Positions 33,160 through 42,490 of a stretch of 64,000 nucleotides of DNA are shown here, piece after piece. The stretch's first letter is position 1. Each line of letters starts with the position of its first letter. The stretch is from SB15 sp964639245 (GTDB lineage: Bacteria > Chloroflexota > Anaerolineae > Aggregatilineales > J027): positions 1 to 64,000 of the forward strand of contig CAZXCU010000011.1 in assembly GCA_964639245.1 (NCBI GenBank). The letters run 5' to 3'. A program made the translations under genes and the position numbers. The notes under the pieces are model-generated. The model saw only the letters and a program-made list of their open reading frames with translations, was not told the origin of the DNA and did no database searches.

Positions 33160-36100
33160 GTGGCAAATCATTTTGAGATTGAACGCTTTTATTTTGGCAA
33201 TTTAATCGTTGAAGGACAGCCGGTTGGGTCGCCGGGCATTATCGCAAGTTCACCGGGGGTGGGTCTGCCGCAGGTGCAAGAATGCCTGAAGGTTGCCCGT
33301 ATTGCTCCCCCACCTTTTGACCAAACCTCGTCCAAAATGCCGAGCGCGATGGGGCTGTTTAAAGGCGATACGATTGAGTATATTTTTCTCAAATCGCAAC
33401 GCACCGCCGAAGGACATCCCCAACTGCTCTATATGATTCTGCCGGGCATGGCGCTGCGCTGGCTGGGAGGCAATTACAGCTTTCTGGCCCAGACGGGCAG
33501 CGAAGAAATGCCTGCCTTCGATAAACAACGCCGTGACCTTAAACCTTTTGTGCTGGAAAATCCCCAACCCCTTGACGACAGCCAGCAGGTCGAACTCCTG
33601 TATGATTTGTATTTTTACTGTGGCGATGACATCAAAAATGTGGAAGGGCTGCTTGCCGCGCTCATTCACCGCCAAAATGTTGCGATTGTCAATGCCCCAC
33701 CCGACCTGACCATTCGGATGCGTTTTATTCACGGGCTGTTAAGCCTGTTGCCTGCGCCAGCACGGGTCGGTGTCACATGGACAACTTCCACCGAACGCGC
33801 CGAAGAAACGCGCACCCAGATTAAATTTTTAGCCTCTGCCACACCCCCTGCCAACCACGTTCTCTACGATTGGTTAGGCGGGCAGTTGAAGGGTGATCTT
33901 CCCAAAGATAAATACAGCAAATTTATCACATCGCAACTGCGCTTGGATGCGTCGCTGGTGGTCGAAAATACCAATCGGATTGCGCGAACTGCCGTGTGGC
34001 GTGCCATGCGGAAGGAAAGTCTAGCCCAAGCGCTGCATTTTGCCTCCCGACGTGCTGCGATTGATTCTGCGGTGTTGAATAATCAGCCCGCAGACCGCGA
34101 AACCGTTGCCGAAATTTTACGGCAAGACCCCACCCTTTCCGAAGATTTAACCCTGCGCTACGCACGGCATTTGCTGGCTTTTACGCTGGTGCTGGATACA
34201 GAAATCGAACATGCCGATGTGCTGCCTGTCGTTTCTGCTTCTAACAAAGCAGTTGCTGAGGCAGTGTATCAACAGTTAAAAAGCGCGGTGGATGACAACA
34301 GCCGATATGCCAAAGTGCTGCAAATTGTGGAGCGCTGGTTGACGGCTGTGCCACAAGCGACCTCCCTGCCTTGGCATCGGTTGGCATTTATTGCGATTGC
34401 CCGCCAATTAGACGAACTGCTCAAGGAACGGGATACCAAAAAAATTCTGGCGCTTTTGCGGCAGATTCAAGCGATGCCAAGTGCAATGCAACTGCATAAT
34501 ATTTTGCCCCGCATGATTGAGCAAATTCGGGCGGCGGCGGCTTACGATACTGACCTAACGCGGGCAATATTTTCACTGGCAGCACGGCATATGTCGCTGG
34601 CAAATTTGCAAAGTCTGGCAACTGACCCGGCATTTATCCAGCATTTACCGCCCCGTGTGCAGTATGCACTAACTTTTCTGTATCCCGAACCACGAGAGAA
34701 TCCGCCGGAAAAATTATTCATTAATGCGGTATCCGAAGTTGAGTCCGACAGCCGCCTGATTGTGATGAGCCGGTTGATTGAATGGGCGGTTTCCTTAGGA
34801 CGTACCAATCTGGTTGACCAGAAAACCCTTGAAGGGGTCATGCGGGCTGCTCAAGCAGGCTACGCCGAACAATTTGACCAGTTGATTCAATATTTCACCC
34901 AATACTATACAAGCGCAAAAGCCCTGCAATCGCTGTCTCCGGCCACGCTGGAAATTTTGCCCGTGCTGTATTTCACCACCGGGCGCTATGATGCCGGGCT
35001 GTACTTGCTACAACTCTATCAAAATGAGATGTTTGGTAAGGAACGCCTCGAGGCATTTACCCAACTGGTCGGACGTATCTTCCTAAACTTAAAACTACCC
35101 GTCGACGCGATTCAGGAAATTTTTACCCGCTTTGAACAAAGCAAACTGCGCTCCGACCCGCGTGCCAGAGCCTATATTGCAATGCTGATTGCTAACGAAT
35201 GGAATGATGCGTACCGCAACCCTGCCCGTCGTTTATCGGCGATGGTCAACCAAGAAAAAGACTTGGTAGAGGTGGTGGGGCAGGAAAATATTATGCGCTT
35301 GTTGGAATATCACGCGGGCGGGCGGGATGCAATGAACGCCCTTGAAGCAGGCCAGATTATGCTGGATATCGCGTTGAAATCTGGCGAAGAAGGCCGCCGC
35401 CAGATGGTCAAAGTGTATGAACTGCTGAGTTGGGAAATGCAGGTTGCCTCCGCAGCGATGGCTTTACTAAGGGCGTATGTGCGGCAGGCGGAGAATGCGA
35501 TTGCGCCGACATTACCCGCGTTTTTCAGCAAACACTTGGGCGAGAGCATTGGCAAAAAATTGCAGGCGACCTACCTGTTCAGGGTCTTGATGGGTGAAGG
35601 CGATCTGCAAAAATATGTAGAATCCATCGAATTTGCCCGCGATTTGTTCTACGATATTGTAGCGACCTATCAAGAGGGTAAAGATACCCCGCCCCCCCAT
35701 CGACTGCGCTCTGATTTGGATGTGATGAGTGGTGGACTGAATGATGAGGAACGCGGCATTATCGGCACGAATCTGGATTTTATTTCGCGGCATATTTTCC
35801 AGTTAGGGACACAACGCCCGCAAAATAAAAAAATCTTGGAACGTAACGAAGATTTGCTGCTGAATCGGGTCGTGCCAGAAACAGGGTTAGAAATGCTGCT
35901 TTACTTGGGTGGCTATTTTGGGAATAAGCAAAAAGTTGTTCCTGATTATACCCATGCAGAAATGCGCCATCTCTTTGGTAACCGTAATGCGACGATGATG
36001 CTGCGCGAAACAGAAGCGATAGAAAACTTTTTGCATCGGCTGATGCAAGCCTTCGCGCAAAATTCTGCCCCCAAACTTGATATTGAGGCATTGAATGAAG

Positions 36101-36330
36101 AATTAGAAAATCTGTGGCGGCAAATTAAGCTGTATAACCAGAAGCAAATGAAACCTGTTTTAGCGGAACAGACCCAACATATTGCTTTCTTTATTCCCTT
36201 GATTGCCAGCCACGCCAAAAAGAATCCATTCACCAACAAGGATCTGGATACAGGCAAGGCACAGCCCCAAAACGAATTGGAAGCGCTGCGCTGGGTGAGT
36301 GGTTATTTTAACCGTACTCATAAACGTTAA
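33160..36330 (+). CDS. Large alpha-helical protein of unknown function
   Basis: I do not recognise this 1056-residue protein with confidence. The first 280 residues are mixed alpha/beta, opening with FEIERFYFGNLIVEG and IIASSPGVGLPQVQEC and containing ARVGVTWTTST; this is reminiscent of N-terminal domains of GTPase-associated proteins (GAP1-N type), a weak resemblance. Residues 290-900 appear to be helical repeats without strict periodicity. The C-terminal part (about 940-1010) has a probable coiled coil (ALNEELENLWRQIKLYNQK). No signal peptide or membrane span is seen, so it should be cytoplasmic. The start codon is GTG with a poor ribosome-binding site. A scaffold or regulatory role is possible but unproven. 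Confidence 0.7.
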   Translation: MANHFEIERFYFGNLIVEGQPVGSPGIIASSPGVGLPQVQECLKVARIAPPPFDQTSSKMPSAMGLFKGDTIEYIFLKSQRTAEGHPQLLYMILPGMALRWLGGNYSFLAQTGSEEMPAFDKQRRDLKPFVLENPQPLDDSQQVELLYDLYFYCGDDIKNVEGLLAALIHRQNVAIVNAPPDLTIRMRFIHGLLSLLPAPARVGVTWTTSTERAEETRTQIKFLASATPPANHVLYDWLGGQLKGDLPKDKYSKFITSQLRLDASLVVENTNRIARTAVWRAMRKESLAQALHFASRRAAIDSAVLNNQPADRETVAEILRQDPTLSEDLTLRYARHLLAFTLVLDTEIEHADVLPVVSASNKAVAEAVYQQLKSAVDDNSRYAKVLQIVERWLTAVPQATSLPWHRLAFIAIARQLDELLKERDTKKILALLRQIQAMPSAMQLHNILPRMIEQIRAAAAYDTDLTRAIFSLAARHMSLANLQSLATDPAFIQHLPPRVQYALTFLYPEPRENPPEKLFINAVSEVESDSRLIVMSRLIEWAVSLGRTNLVDQKTLEGVMRAAQAGYAEQFDQLIQYFTQYYTSAKALQSLSPATLEILPVLYFTTGRYDAGLYLLQLYQNEMFGKERLEAFTQLVGRIFLNLKLPVDAIQEIFTRFEQSKLRSDPRARAYIAMLIANEWNDAYRNPARRLSAMVNQEKDLVEVVGQENIMRLLEYHAGGRDAMNALEAGQIMLDIALKSGEEGRRQMVKVYELLSWEMQVASAAMALLRAYVRQAENAIAPTLPAFFSKHLGESIGKKLQATYLFRVLMGEGDLQKYVESIEFARDLFYDIVATYQEGKDTPPPHRLRSDLDVMSGGLNDEERGIIGTNLDFISRHIFQLGTQRPQNKKILERNEDLLLNRVVPETGLEMLLYLGGYFGNKQKVVPDYTHAEMRHLFGNRNATMMLRETEAIENFLHRLMQAFAQNSAPKLDIEALNEELENLWRQIKLYNQKQMKPVLAEQTQHIAFFIPLIASHAKKNPFTNKDLDTGKAQPQNELEALRWVSGYFNRTHKR

Positions 36331-36346
36331 TGCTATTGAATGTGAG

Positions 36347-36413
36347 GGCGGGAATCAGCGCGGCAAATGTCAACCTAAGACAACGGTTTATATGTACGCG
36401 CCTTGTTCCCGCC
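36347..36413. repeat. Three-tier nested inverted repeat between two genes
   Basis: GGCGGGAA (36347-36354) pairs with TTCCCGCC (36406-36413), GCGCG (36358-36362) with CGCGC (36397-36401), and an inner AACC with GGTT. The result is a long stem with internal loops in the gap before the lipoprotein gene. There is no T-tract, so it is not an ordinary terminator. Confidence 0.5.
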
Positions 36414-36424
36414 GCTACAGAATA

Positions 36425-37105
36425 ATGCAATTGCGAATATGGCTCTGTTTTGTGCTGGTATGGCTGTTGGCAGCGTGCCAATTTTCTGACGGAGAAACGC
36501 CGACTCCCGTCCCTGAACGTCCTGCCGAACGCGAACAAATTTATGTGAGTGCGGTGGGGCGGGAACTTTTGTCGGTGACGTTTGAGGAAATCCATTTTCG
36601 TACCGATCTTGAAGATTTTGATGTCCAAATTTTGCTGGTTCTGGCGGATGGAAATGGCAATCCGTCTTATTTGCTCTATCCTTCCAATCAACCCGGTGTA
36701 CCGGATAAAACGATGAGTTTTGCTGATTTTCCCCTCTTGATTAACACCCAAGCGGAGACTGTCGGATTGTGGGTGGTAGCCTTCCGCCACGCTGCTTATC
36801 CCATCACACAGGTAGAGGATATTACCCTGCAACTGGCTAACGGGTTTGATTTGCTGCAATCGCAGGCGGTGGTTGAAGGGAGTTACCTTGCGTCCGTTGT
36901 TCCCAACGGCGATGAAAATTTGCTACGCTGGTTTGGCGAAGTCGAAATTCTTGGCGAATTGTGGCTGCCCCTGCTAAAAATCAATGCCTACTATGAAGGT
37001 GAAAACGAGATTCAATCGGCGGATGGCGGGTTGCAGGTGCGTTACCGTGTCACAATGGATGCCAAATCCGTCACACCGACGGCTATTCCAACCATCACCA
37101 ATTAA
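36425..37105 (+). CDS. Hypothetical lipoprotein
   Basis: A 226-residue predicted lipoprotein: signal with lipobox LLAAC (C18), then a Pro/Thr linker. The remainder is beta-rich with no motif I recognise; it resembles FxLYD- or Ig-like extracytoplasmic domains in its strand pattern (for example VGLWVVAFRHAAYPITQVEDI). The ATG at 36425 gives a clean signal peptide; an upstream reading would put 42 unrelated residues in front. No ribosome-binding site is visible before it, and a structured inverted repeat ends 11 bases upstream. Function unknown. Confidence 0.68.
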   Translation: MQLRIWLCFVLVWLLAACQFSDGETPTPVPERPAEREQIYVSAVGRELLSVTFEEIHFRTDLEDFDVQILLVLADGNGNPSYLLYPSNQPGVPDKTMSFADFPLLINTQAETVGLWVVAFRHAAYPITQVEDITLQLANGFDLLQSQAVVEGSYLASVVPNGDENLLRWFGEVEILGELWLPLLKINAYYEGENEIQSADGGLQVRYRVTMDAKSVTPTAIPTITN

Positions 37106-37121
37106 TGTTGCAGGGTTAGAA

Positions 37122-37143
37122 ATTGGCTATAATTTTAGCCAAT
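37122..37143 (+). promoter_or_regulatory. Palindrome over a -10 element before the carboxylase operon
   Basis: ATTGGCT (37122-37128) and AGCCAAT (37137-37143) form a perfect 7-bp palindrome around an 8-base centre. A TATAAT (37128-37133) lies inside it, 29 bases before the carboxylase start codon. The placement is that of an operator for a repressor; it could also act as a weak hairpin at the end of the lipoprotein transcript. Confidence 0.45.
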
Positions 37144-37161
37144 CCTTGAGAGATTTTTTTG

Positions 37162-38775
37162 ATGCTGCCACTCGACTCCAACATCCATCCCCATGACGAA
37201 AATTTTCAAGCCAACCAACAATATAATCAGGCACTTTTGAATGAACTCCGCGAACGGTTGGAACTTATCCGACAGGGCGGAGGAGAACGCTATCGTCAGC
37301 GTCAGTCCGAACAGGGCAAACTGTTTGTACGCGAACGCATTGATAAGTTGCTGGATGCAGGGTCGGCGTTTCTGGAAATCGCGCCACTGGCGGCATGGGA
37401 ATTGTACGGTGAGGAAGATGTACCGTCGGCGGGGCTGGTGGTGGGAATCGGGCGGGTTTCAGGCCGCGAATGTCTGATTCTGGGCAATGATGCCACCGTC
37501 AAAGGGGGCAGCTATTACCCGATGACCGTTAAAAAACACCTCCGCGCCCAACAAATTGCCTTACAAAACCGCCTCCCCTGCATTTATCTGGTAGATTCGG
37601 GTGGGGCATTTTTGCCGATGCAGGATGAAGTTTTCCCTGACCATGATGATTTTGGGCGGATTTTTTATAACCAAGCTATCATGAGCGCCCAGAAAATTCC
37701 GCAAATTTCCGCCGTGATGGGGAGTTGTACGGCGGGCGGGGCATATGTTCCGGCAATGAGTGATGAAACCATCATCGTCAACAAAACAGGGACGATTTTT
37801 CTAGGCGGGCCGCCACTGGTCAAAGCCGCCACAGGCGAAGAAGTGACGGCGGAGGAATTGGGCGGAGCGTATGTGCATACCCATGTTTCCGGTGTGGCTG
37901 ACCATTTCGCGGAAAATGACGACCATGCCATTGAGATTTTGCGGAATATCGTGGCGACATTGAATACCCGTAAAAAAATCGAGATGGATGTTACCGCGCC
38001 GGAAGAACCCTTATACGACCCCCAAGAACTGCTCGGCATCATCCCGAAAACCTTCCGCGAAACCTATGATGTGCGCGAAGTGATTGCCCGTTTGGTGGAT
38101 GGTAGTCGTTTTCAGGAATTTAAATCCAACTACGGCACAACCCTTGTGACGGGATTTGCGCGGTTGGAAGGCTATCTGGTGGGAATTGTGGCGAACAACG
38201 GAGTGTTGTTCAGCGAAAGCGCGTTAAAAGGGGCGCATTTTATCGAACTGTGTACCCAACGGCGGATTCCCCTCATTTTCCTGCAAAATATCACCGGATT
38301 CATGGTGGGGCGCGAATATGAATCGGGCGGGATTGCCAAAGATGGCGCAAAAATGGTTCACGCTGTGGCGAATGCGAATGTGCCAAAATTCACGGTGATA
38401 ATTGGCGGGAGTTTCGGGGCGGGGAATTACGGCATGTGCGGACGGGCGTATAACCCGCGCTTTTTGTGGATGTGGCCTAACAGCCGAATCAGTGTGATGG
38501 GCGGGGAACAAGCGGCGAATGTGCTGGCGACCATTAAACAAGACCAACTCGCCCGTCAAAAACTTTCCCCCATGACGGAACAAGAATTAGCGGAATTTAA
38601 ACAACCAATTCTGGAAAAGTATGAGCAGGAAGGCAGCCCGTATTATTCAACGGCGCGGCTGTGGGATGATGGGATTCTTGACCCGACCCAAACCCGCCGT
38701 GTGTTGGGCTTGGCCTTAAGCGCGAGTTTGAATGCCCCTGTGGAAGATACGCAGTTTGGGGTATTTAGGATGTAA
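37162..38775 (+). CDS. Acyl-CoA carboxylase carboxyltransferase (beta) subunit, methylcrotonyl-CoA type
   Basis: A 537-residue carboxyltransferase that moves carboxyl from biotin to an acyl-CoA. The pattern is close to methylcrotonyl-CoA carboxylase beta: LFVRERIDKLLDAGSAFLEI, YLVDSGGAFLPMQDEVFPD, GSCTAGGAYVPAMSDE and FLGGPPLVKAATGEEVTAEELGG, and the C-terminal oxyanion-hole region GGSFGAGNYGMCGRAY. Substrate may be methylcrotonyl-, propionyl- or another acyl-CoA; leucine-degradation neighbours are absent. The ATG at 37162 is preferred over a TTG three bases before. The partner biotin carboxylase and biotin carrier lie downstream, with one foreign-looking gene between. Confidence 0.88.
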   Translation: MLPLDSNIHPHDENFQANQQYNQALLNELRERLELIRQGGGERYRQRQSEQGKLFVRERIDKLLDAGSAFLEIAPLAAWELYGEEDVPSAGLVVGIGRVSGRECLILGNDATVKGGSYYPMTVKKHLRAQQIALQNRLPCIYLVDSGGAFLPMQDEVFPDHDDFGRIFYNQAIMSAQKIPQISAVMGSCTAGGAYVPAMSDETIIVNKTGTIFLGGPPLVKAATGEEVTAEELGGAYVHTHVSGVADHFAENDDHAIEILRNIVATLNTRKKIEMDVTAPEEPLYDPQELLGIIPKTFRETYDVREVIARLVDGSRFQEFKSNYGTTLVTGFARLEGYLVGIVANNGVLFSESALKGAHFIELCTQRRIPLIFLQNITGFMVGREYESGGIAKDGAKMVHAVANANVPKFTVIIGGSFGAGNYGMCGRAYNPRFLWMWPNSRISVMGGEQAANVLATIKQDQLARQKLSPMTEQELAEFKQPILEKYEQEGSPYYSTARLWDDGILDPTQTRRVLGLALSASLNAPVEDTQFGVFRM

Positions 38776-38780
38776 ATTGC

Positions 38781-39653
38781 ATGAATACTGAAAATGATTT
38801 CATCGATGATGAAGATTATGACGGGTTGCGGGATCTTGTTGCCCTATACTATACCCCCCGTGTATGGGAGGGATATGTTCCTGAAATAGAAAAATATCCA
38901 ATAGATAATCATGATAAATTGAAAAATATGCTCAATGATAGTTTGCTTGAAGCCTACATTAATCGCTTTTATGGATATGGCAACAGTACAGCAAAGTATT
39001 GGTTCGTTGGGATGGAAGAAGGTGGGGGAAATTCGTTAGAAGAAATCGAAACACGCCTCAGCGTATGGGATAAACGTGGCAGAAATGAATTTGAGGATTT
39101 ATTTGAGTATCATCAAGCATTAGGTGTTTTAAAGTATTTTGGAGAAAAACCTAAAACTCAATCTACATGGAAATACTTAATTAGACTGTTATTAAGTGCT
39201 GAAAATCAGCCTTTCCCTGCTGATAAACTCATTGATGAAATTAAATCTTATCAGGCTAATCAATTAGGCCGAAAAGCCGGAGAAACAGCACTTATAGAAT
39301 TGCTGCCTTTGCCCTCACCCTCAGTTAATCAATGGACATATGGTGAGTGGTCTAGTTTGCCTTATTTAAATACGCGAAAATCTTACCGTGCCTACTGTTT
39401 ACCTAAAAGAATTCGTTTTCTTCAACAGCGTATCCTAGATTATCAGCCGCGTTGTGTTATTTTTTACGGGTCGGGTTATATGATCTACTGGGAAGCAATA
39501 GCGGACACAAAATTTCAAACCTTTGAAATTGGAAATTTTCAAGCACAGATTGGCGAAAAGTCAGGAACACAGTTTGTCATGACAGTTCATCCAGCAGCTA
39601 GAGGTATAACTTATGAATATTTTGAGAAAATTGGGGAATTGTTGAGAGACTAA
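38781..39653 (+). CDS. Uracil-DNA-glycosylase-superfamily-like protein, insertion in carboxylase operon
   Basis: A 290-residue protein I cannot assign firmly. The order of features recalls the uracil-DNA glycosylase superfamily: FVGMEEGGG near residue 75, where glycosylases have a Gly-x-x-Pro-Gly loop after a strand; a hydrophobic strand CVIFYGSG near 235; and MTVHPAARG near 275, where they have the His-Pro catalytic loop. Codons are visibly more AT-rich than in the neighbours. The gene starts five bases after the carboxylase stop and its stop overlaps the next ATG (TAATG), so it is fitted into the operon without breaking it. Its role with the carboxylase, if any, is unknown; lateral acquisition is likely. 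Confidence 0.62.
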   Translation: MNTENDFIDDEDYDGLRDLVALYYTPRVWEGYVPEIEKYPIDNHDKLKNMLNDSLLEAYINRFYGYGNSTAKYWFVGMEEGGGNSLEEIETRLSVWDKRGRNEFEDLFEYHQALGVLKYFGEKPKTQSTWKYLIRLLLSAENQPFPADKLIDEIKSYQANQLGRKAGETALIELLPLPSPSVNQWTYGEWSSLPYLNTRKSYRAYCLPKRIRFLQQRILDYQPRCVIFYGSGYMIYWEAIADTKFQTFEIGNFQAQIGEKSGTQFVMTVHPAARGITYEYFEKIGELLRD

Positions 39654-41146
39654 TGTTCAAAAAAATCTTAATTGCTAATCGGGGGGAAATTGCGGCGCGG
39701 ATTATTCGTGCGTGCCATGAACGCGGGATTGCAACCGTAGCCGTGTACTCCGATGCTGATGCGGATGCGCTGCATGTCCGCCTCTCTGATGAAGCGGTGC
39801 CTATCGGGGCTGCACCCTCTGCCCAATCGTATTTACGTGGCGAAAAAATTATTGACGTGGCGCGGCAAACGGGCTGTGAGGCGATTCATCCGGGTTATGG
39901 ATTTTTGTCCGAATCACCGGAATTTGCGCGGGCGGTTCAAGACGCGGGATTAGTATTTATCGGCCCTCCGGCGGATGCGATTGAAAAAATGGGGGTCAAA
40001 ACCGAAGCCCGAACGCTCATGCAACAAGCGGGTGTCCCCGTTGTTCCCGGTTTCCAAAGCGATTCCGCTTCTGATGCGGATTTTCAAAAAGAGGCAGACC
40101 AGATTGGCTATCCAGTGATGGTCAAGGCGGCGGGGGGTGGCGGCGGCAAAGGGATTCGGATTGTGCGTGATCCTGCCGATTTGCTCGATTCAATTGCGGC
40201 AGCACGGCGTGAAGCGCAGAATGCTTTTAATGACCCAACCGTTTTTCTGGAAAAATATATTGAAAATGGGCGGCATATCGAAGTTCAAGTTTTAGCGGAT
40301 TCACACGGAAACACCGTACATCTGTTTGAACGCGAATGTTCGGTGCAGCGCCGTCACCAGAAAATTATTGAGGAAACCCCCTCACCGTTTATTTCGGATG
40401 AAATTCGTCAGCAGATGGGGCAAGCGGCGGTCAATGCGGCTAAAGCAGTGGGCTATGTCAACGCGGGAACGGTTGAATTTATTGTGGACAGCCACGCCCA
40501 TTTTTATTTTCTGGAAATGAATACCCGTTTGCAGGTGGAGCATCCGATTACGGAATTGGTGACAGGGGTGGATATTGTCAGCGCTCAGTTGGATCTTGCC
40601 GCCGGAGAAAAATTACCCTTCACACAGGCCGATATTTTTCAGCGCGGTCATGCGATTGAGTGTCGGATTTATGCCGAAGACCCGGCCAACAATTTTTTGC
40701 CCGCAATCGGGGCTGTGCTGCGAACAGTTGAACCTGCCGGGCCGGGCATCCGCGTAGATGCGGGGGTGGTGACCGGGGATGAAGTGACCATTTATTACGA
40801 CCCGATGATTGCCAAGCTGATTGTGTATGCGGAAAGTCGGCTGAACGCGATTCGGAAAATGGAATGGGCGCTGGCACAGTATGTCATTCTGGGCTTGACA
40901 ACCAATTTGTCCTTCCTGAAAGATGTCATGCAGCATCCGGTGTTTATTCTGGGAGAAGCGACAACACATTTTATTGATGATTACCTGACTCCCTGGACTC
41001 CACCAGACAATATTCCGTCAGATATGGCGTTTATTGCAGCAGCGCTAAGTGAATTTCTGGAAAAATCTCCCGTGATAGCAACCGCCAGTGAAGGCGATGT
41101 TTATTCCCCATGGGCGCGTTCGGATGGTTTTCGGATAGGACGGTAA
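39653..41146 (+). CDS. Biotin carboxylase subunit of acyl-CoA carboxylase
   Basis: A 497-residue ATP-grasp enzyme that carboxylates biotin with bicarbonate and ATP. Motifs: KILIANRGEIAARIIRACHE at the N-terminus, the Gly-rich ATP lid AAGGGGGKGIRIV, HLFERECSVQRRHQK and EMNTRLQVEHPITELVTGVD with the catalytic Glu/Asn/Arg. The product lacks a fused biotin domain, which is the next gene instead. It begins with an overlap on the stop of the inserted gene. Pairs with the carboxyltransferase at 37162. Confidence 0.93.
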   Translation: MFKKILIANRGEIAARIIRACHERGIATVAVYSDADADALHVRLSDEAVPIGAAPSAQSYLRGEKIIDVARQTGCEAIHPGYGFLSESPEFARAVQDAGLVFIGPPADAIEKMGVKTEARTLMQQAGVPVVPGFQSDSASDADFQKEADQIGYPVMVKAAGGGGGKGIRIVRDPADLLDSIAAARREAQNAFNDPTVFLEKYIENGRHIEVQVLADSHGNTVHLFERECSVQRRHQKIIEETPSPFISDEIRQQMGQAAVNAAKAVGYVNAGTVEFIVDSHAHFYFLEMNTRLQVEHPITELVTGVDIVSAQLDLAAGEKLPFTQADIFQRGHAIECRIYAEDPANNFLPAIGAVLRTVEPAGPGIRVDAGVVTGDEVTIYYDPMIAKLIVYAESRLNAIRKMEWALAQYVILGLTTNLSFLKDVMQHPVFILGEATTHFIDDYLTPWTPPDNIPSDMAFIAAALSEFLEKSPVIATASEGDVYSPWARSDGFRIGR

Positions 41147-41150
41147 CACG

Positions 41151-41672
41151 ATGGAATTTCGTTACGAGCATCAGGATAGCGAAACAAGTATCCAGCTTGA
41201 ACCCCAAGCAGATGGCAGCTATCACGCTAAAATCGGGGAAAAAGTGTATCAGGTGAGGGTGCAGCGTTCACAATCGGGACAGTTGAATTTGACGGTGGAT
41301 GGGCAGCGCCTTCATGCGTATGTGGCGCATCAAAAGAGCGAACGAACGGGTATTCAACATCATTTTGTGGCGCTGGTGGATCGACAGACTCAACATTATG
41401 AATTCACTACCCCGCAAGTATCCACTGTTCGGCGCAAGGGAACGGGCGGAGAAAGCGGCACCCTCAAAGCACAGATGCCCGGTCAGGTGATTCAGGTGAT
41501 GGTTGCTGAAGGCGACACGGTAGATAAAGGCCAGCCCCTCTTGATTCTGGAAGCGATGAAAATGGAAATCCGTGTGACCGCGCCCATTACCGGAACAGTC
41601 GTTCAGGTGCGGGTAAAACAGGGCGAGACTGTTGAACGCGGTCAGCAGTTGGTTGAAATTGTAGCGGAGTAG
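41151..41672 (+). CDS. Biotin carboxyl carrier protein of acyl-CoA carboxylase
   Basis: A 173-residue biotinyl carrier. The C-terminal domain (about 103-173) holds the biotinylation motif EAMKMEI with Lys137, flanked by PGQV and the hairpin repeat GDTVDKGQPL/GETVERGQQL. The N-terminal 95 residues form a beta-rich region like the linker domain joining carboxylase and carrier in single-chain alpha subunits, so this gene pair looks like a split alpha subunit. It follows the carboxylase by four bases. Confidence 0.92.
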   Translation: MEFRYEHQDSETSIQLEPQADGSYHAKIGEKVYQVRVQRSQSGQLNLTVDGQRLHAYVAHQKSERTGIQHHFVALVDRQTQHYEFTTPQVSTVRRKGTGGESGTLKAQMPGQVIQVMVAEGDTVDKGQPLLILEAMKMEIRVTAPITGTVVQVRVKQGETVERGQQLVEIVAE

Positions 41673-41690
41673 GAATGGTGCGCTGTTTTT

Positions 41691-42476
41691 TCAGACACCC
41701 CTCTTAAAATGGGGTTGAGCATTTTGCCACAGGGTATGAAAATGATCTTGGATAAAAGCAATCGGGTCGGCCTGCTGGCGCACAATACTGTATTTTAAGA
41801 CGGTATATTTGCTGCCTCCGATTTTTAATTCCGTATCCGGCGGGGTGGGGATGTCTATATACCCTGTGGCTTGTGACCAGCCATAGGCATATAAATATGG
41901 TTCATCAATCCCTTCTGTGTAGGGCGAAAAGCCAAAATTCATATGCGCGTCTGTGTGTTCATCCTTGCCATCATCCACAAACCACAAAAAAGAAATATCA
42001 AAATGGTGAGGCCAGAGGACAGGCGGCGTTTTAAAATTCGGCAGTGTTTCCCAGAATTTGCGAATTCCGCTATAAATCGTGTATTGCACCTGTGCGTAAT
42101 CGCTCGCTTGCGTGGCATTGATCTCAAAAGGAATCTGGCTTAACCCTTCACGGGGGGGAGCAATGACCTGCCCAGTTTCCGCCAGCGCATTGACCAAAGT
42201 ATCCCGTAGGAGAGCCGGACTTAACCCCTTGAGGATAAGTTTGTAATCTTTGCCCTGTTTTGCGTCGAAGATGACATTTTGTTCAATGAAATCAAGCACA
42301 ATTTCTCCAACGGTGGTTTCGCCTGTGGATAGGCCATTAGGAACAATGCCCAAACTCAAATGCTGAAAATTCGGCTGGCGTTCGACCAAAAGTTTGCGGG
42401 TTGCACCAAGTACAAGGGCAGCTTGGTGGAGGCTGTCGCGGGTGGCTGACCAGTTATTGAGTTCGGGCAGGGTCAT
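41691..42476 (-). CDS. DUF5996-like hypothetical protein
   Basis: A 261-residue protein. It has features of the DUF5996 family, as far as I recall them: LSLGIVPNGLSTG near the start, a beta-hairpin region, and VLWPHHFDISFLW near residue 160 with a similarly placed acidic pair. No catalytic motif is known to me for the family. The ATG has AAAGGA seven to eight bases upstream. It follows the rmlB gene (14 bases), so it may be the last gene of the polysaccharide operon, without an evident link to sugars. Confidence 0.55.
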   Translation of the reverse strand: MTLPELNNWSATRDSLHQAALVLGATRKLLVERQPNFQHLSLGIVPNGLSTGETTVGEIVLDFIEQNVIFDAKQGKDYKLILKGLSPALLRDTLVNALAETGQVIAPPREGLSQIPFEINATQASDYAQVQYTIYSGIRKFWETLPNFKTPPVLWPHHFDISFLWFVDDGKDEHTDAHMNFGFSPYTEGIDEPYLYAYGWSQATGYIDIPTPPDTELKIGGSKYTVLKYSIVRQQADPIAFIQDHFHTLWQNAQPHFKRGV

Positions 42477-42490
42477 AGGGTTATCCTTTT

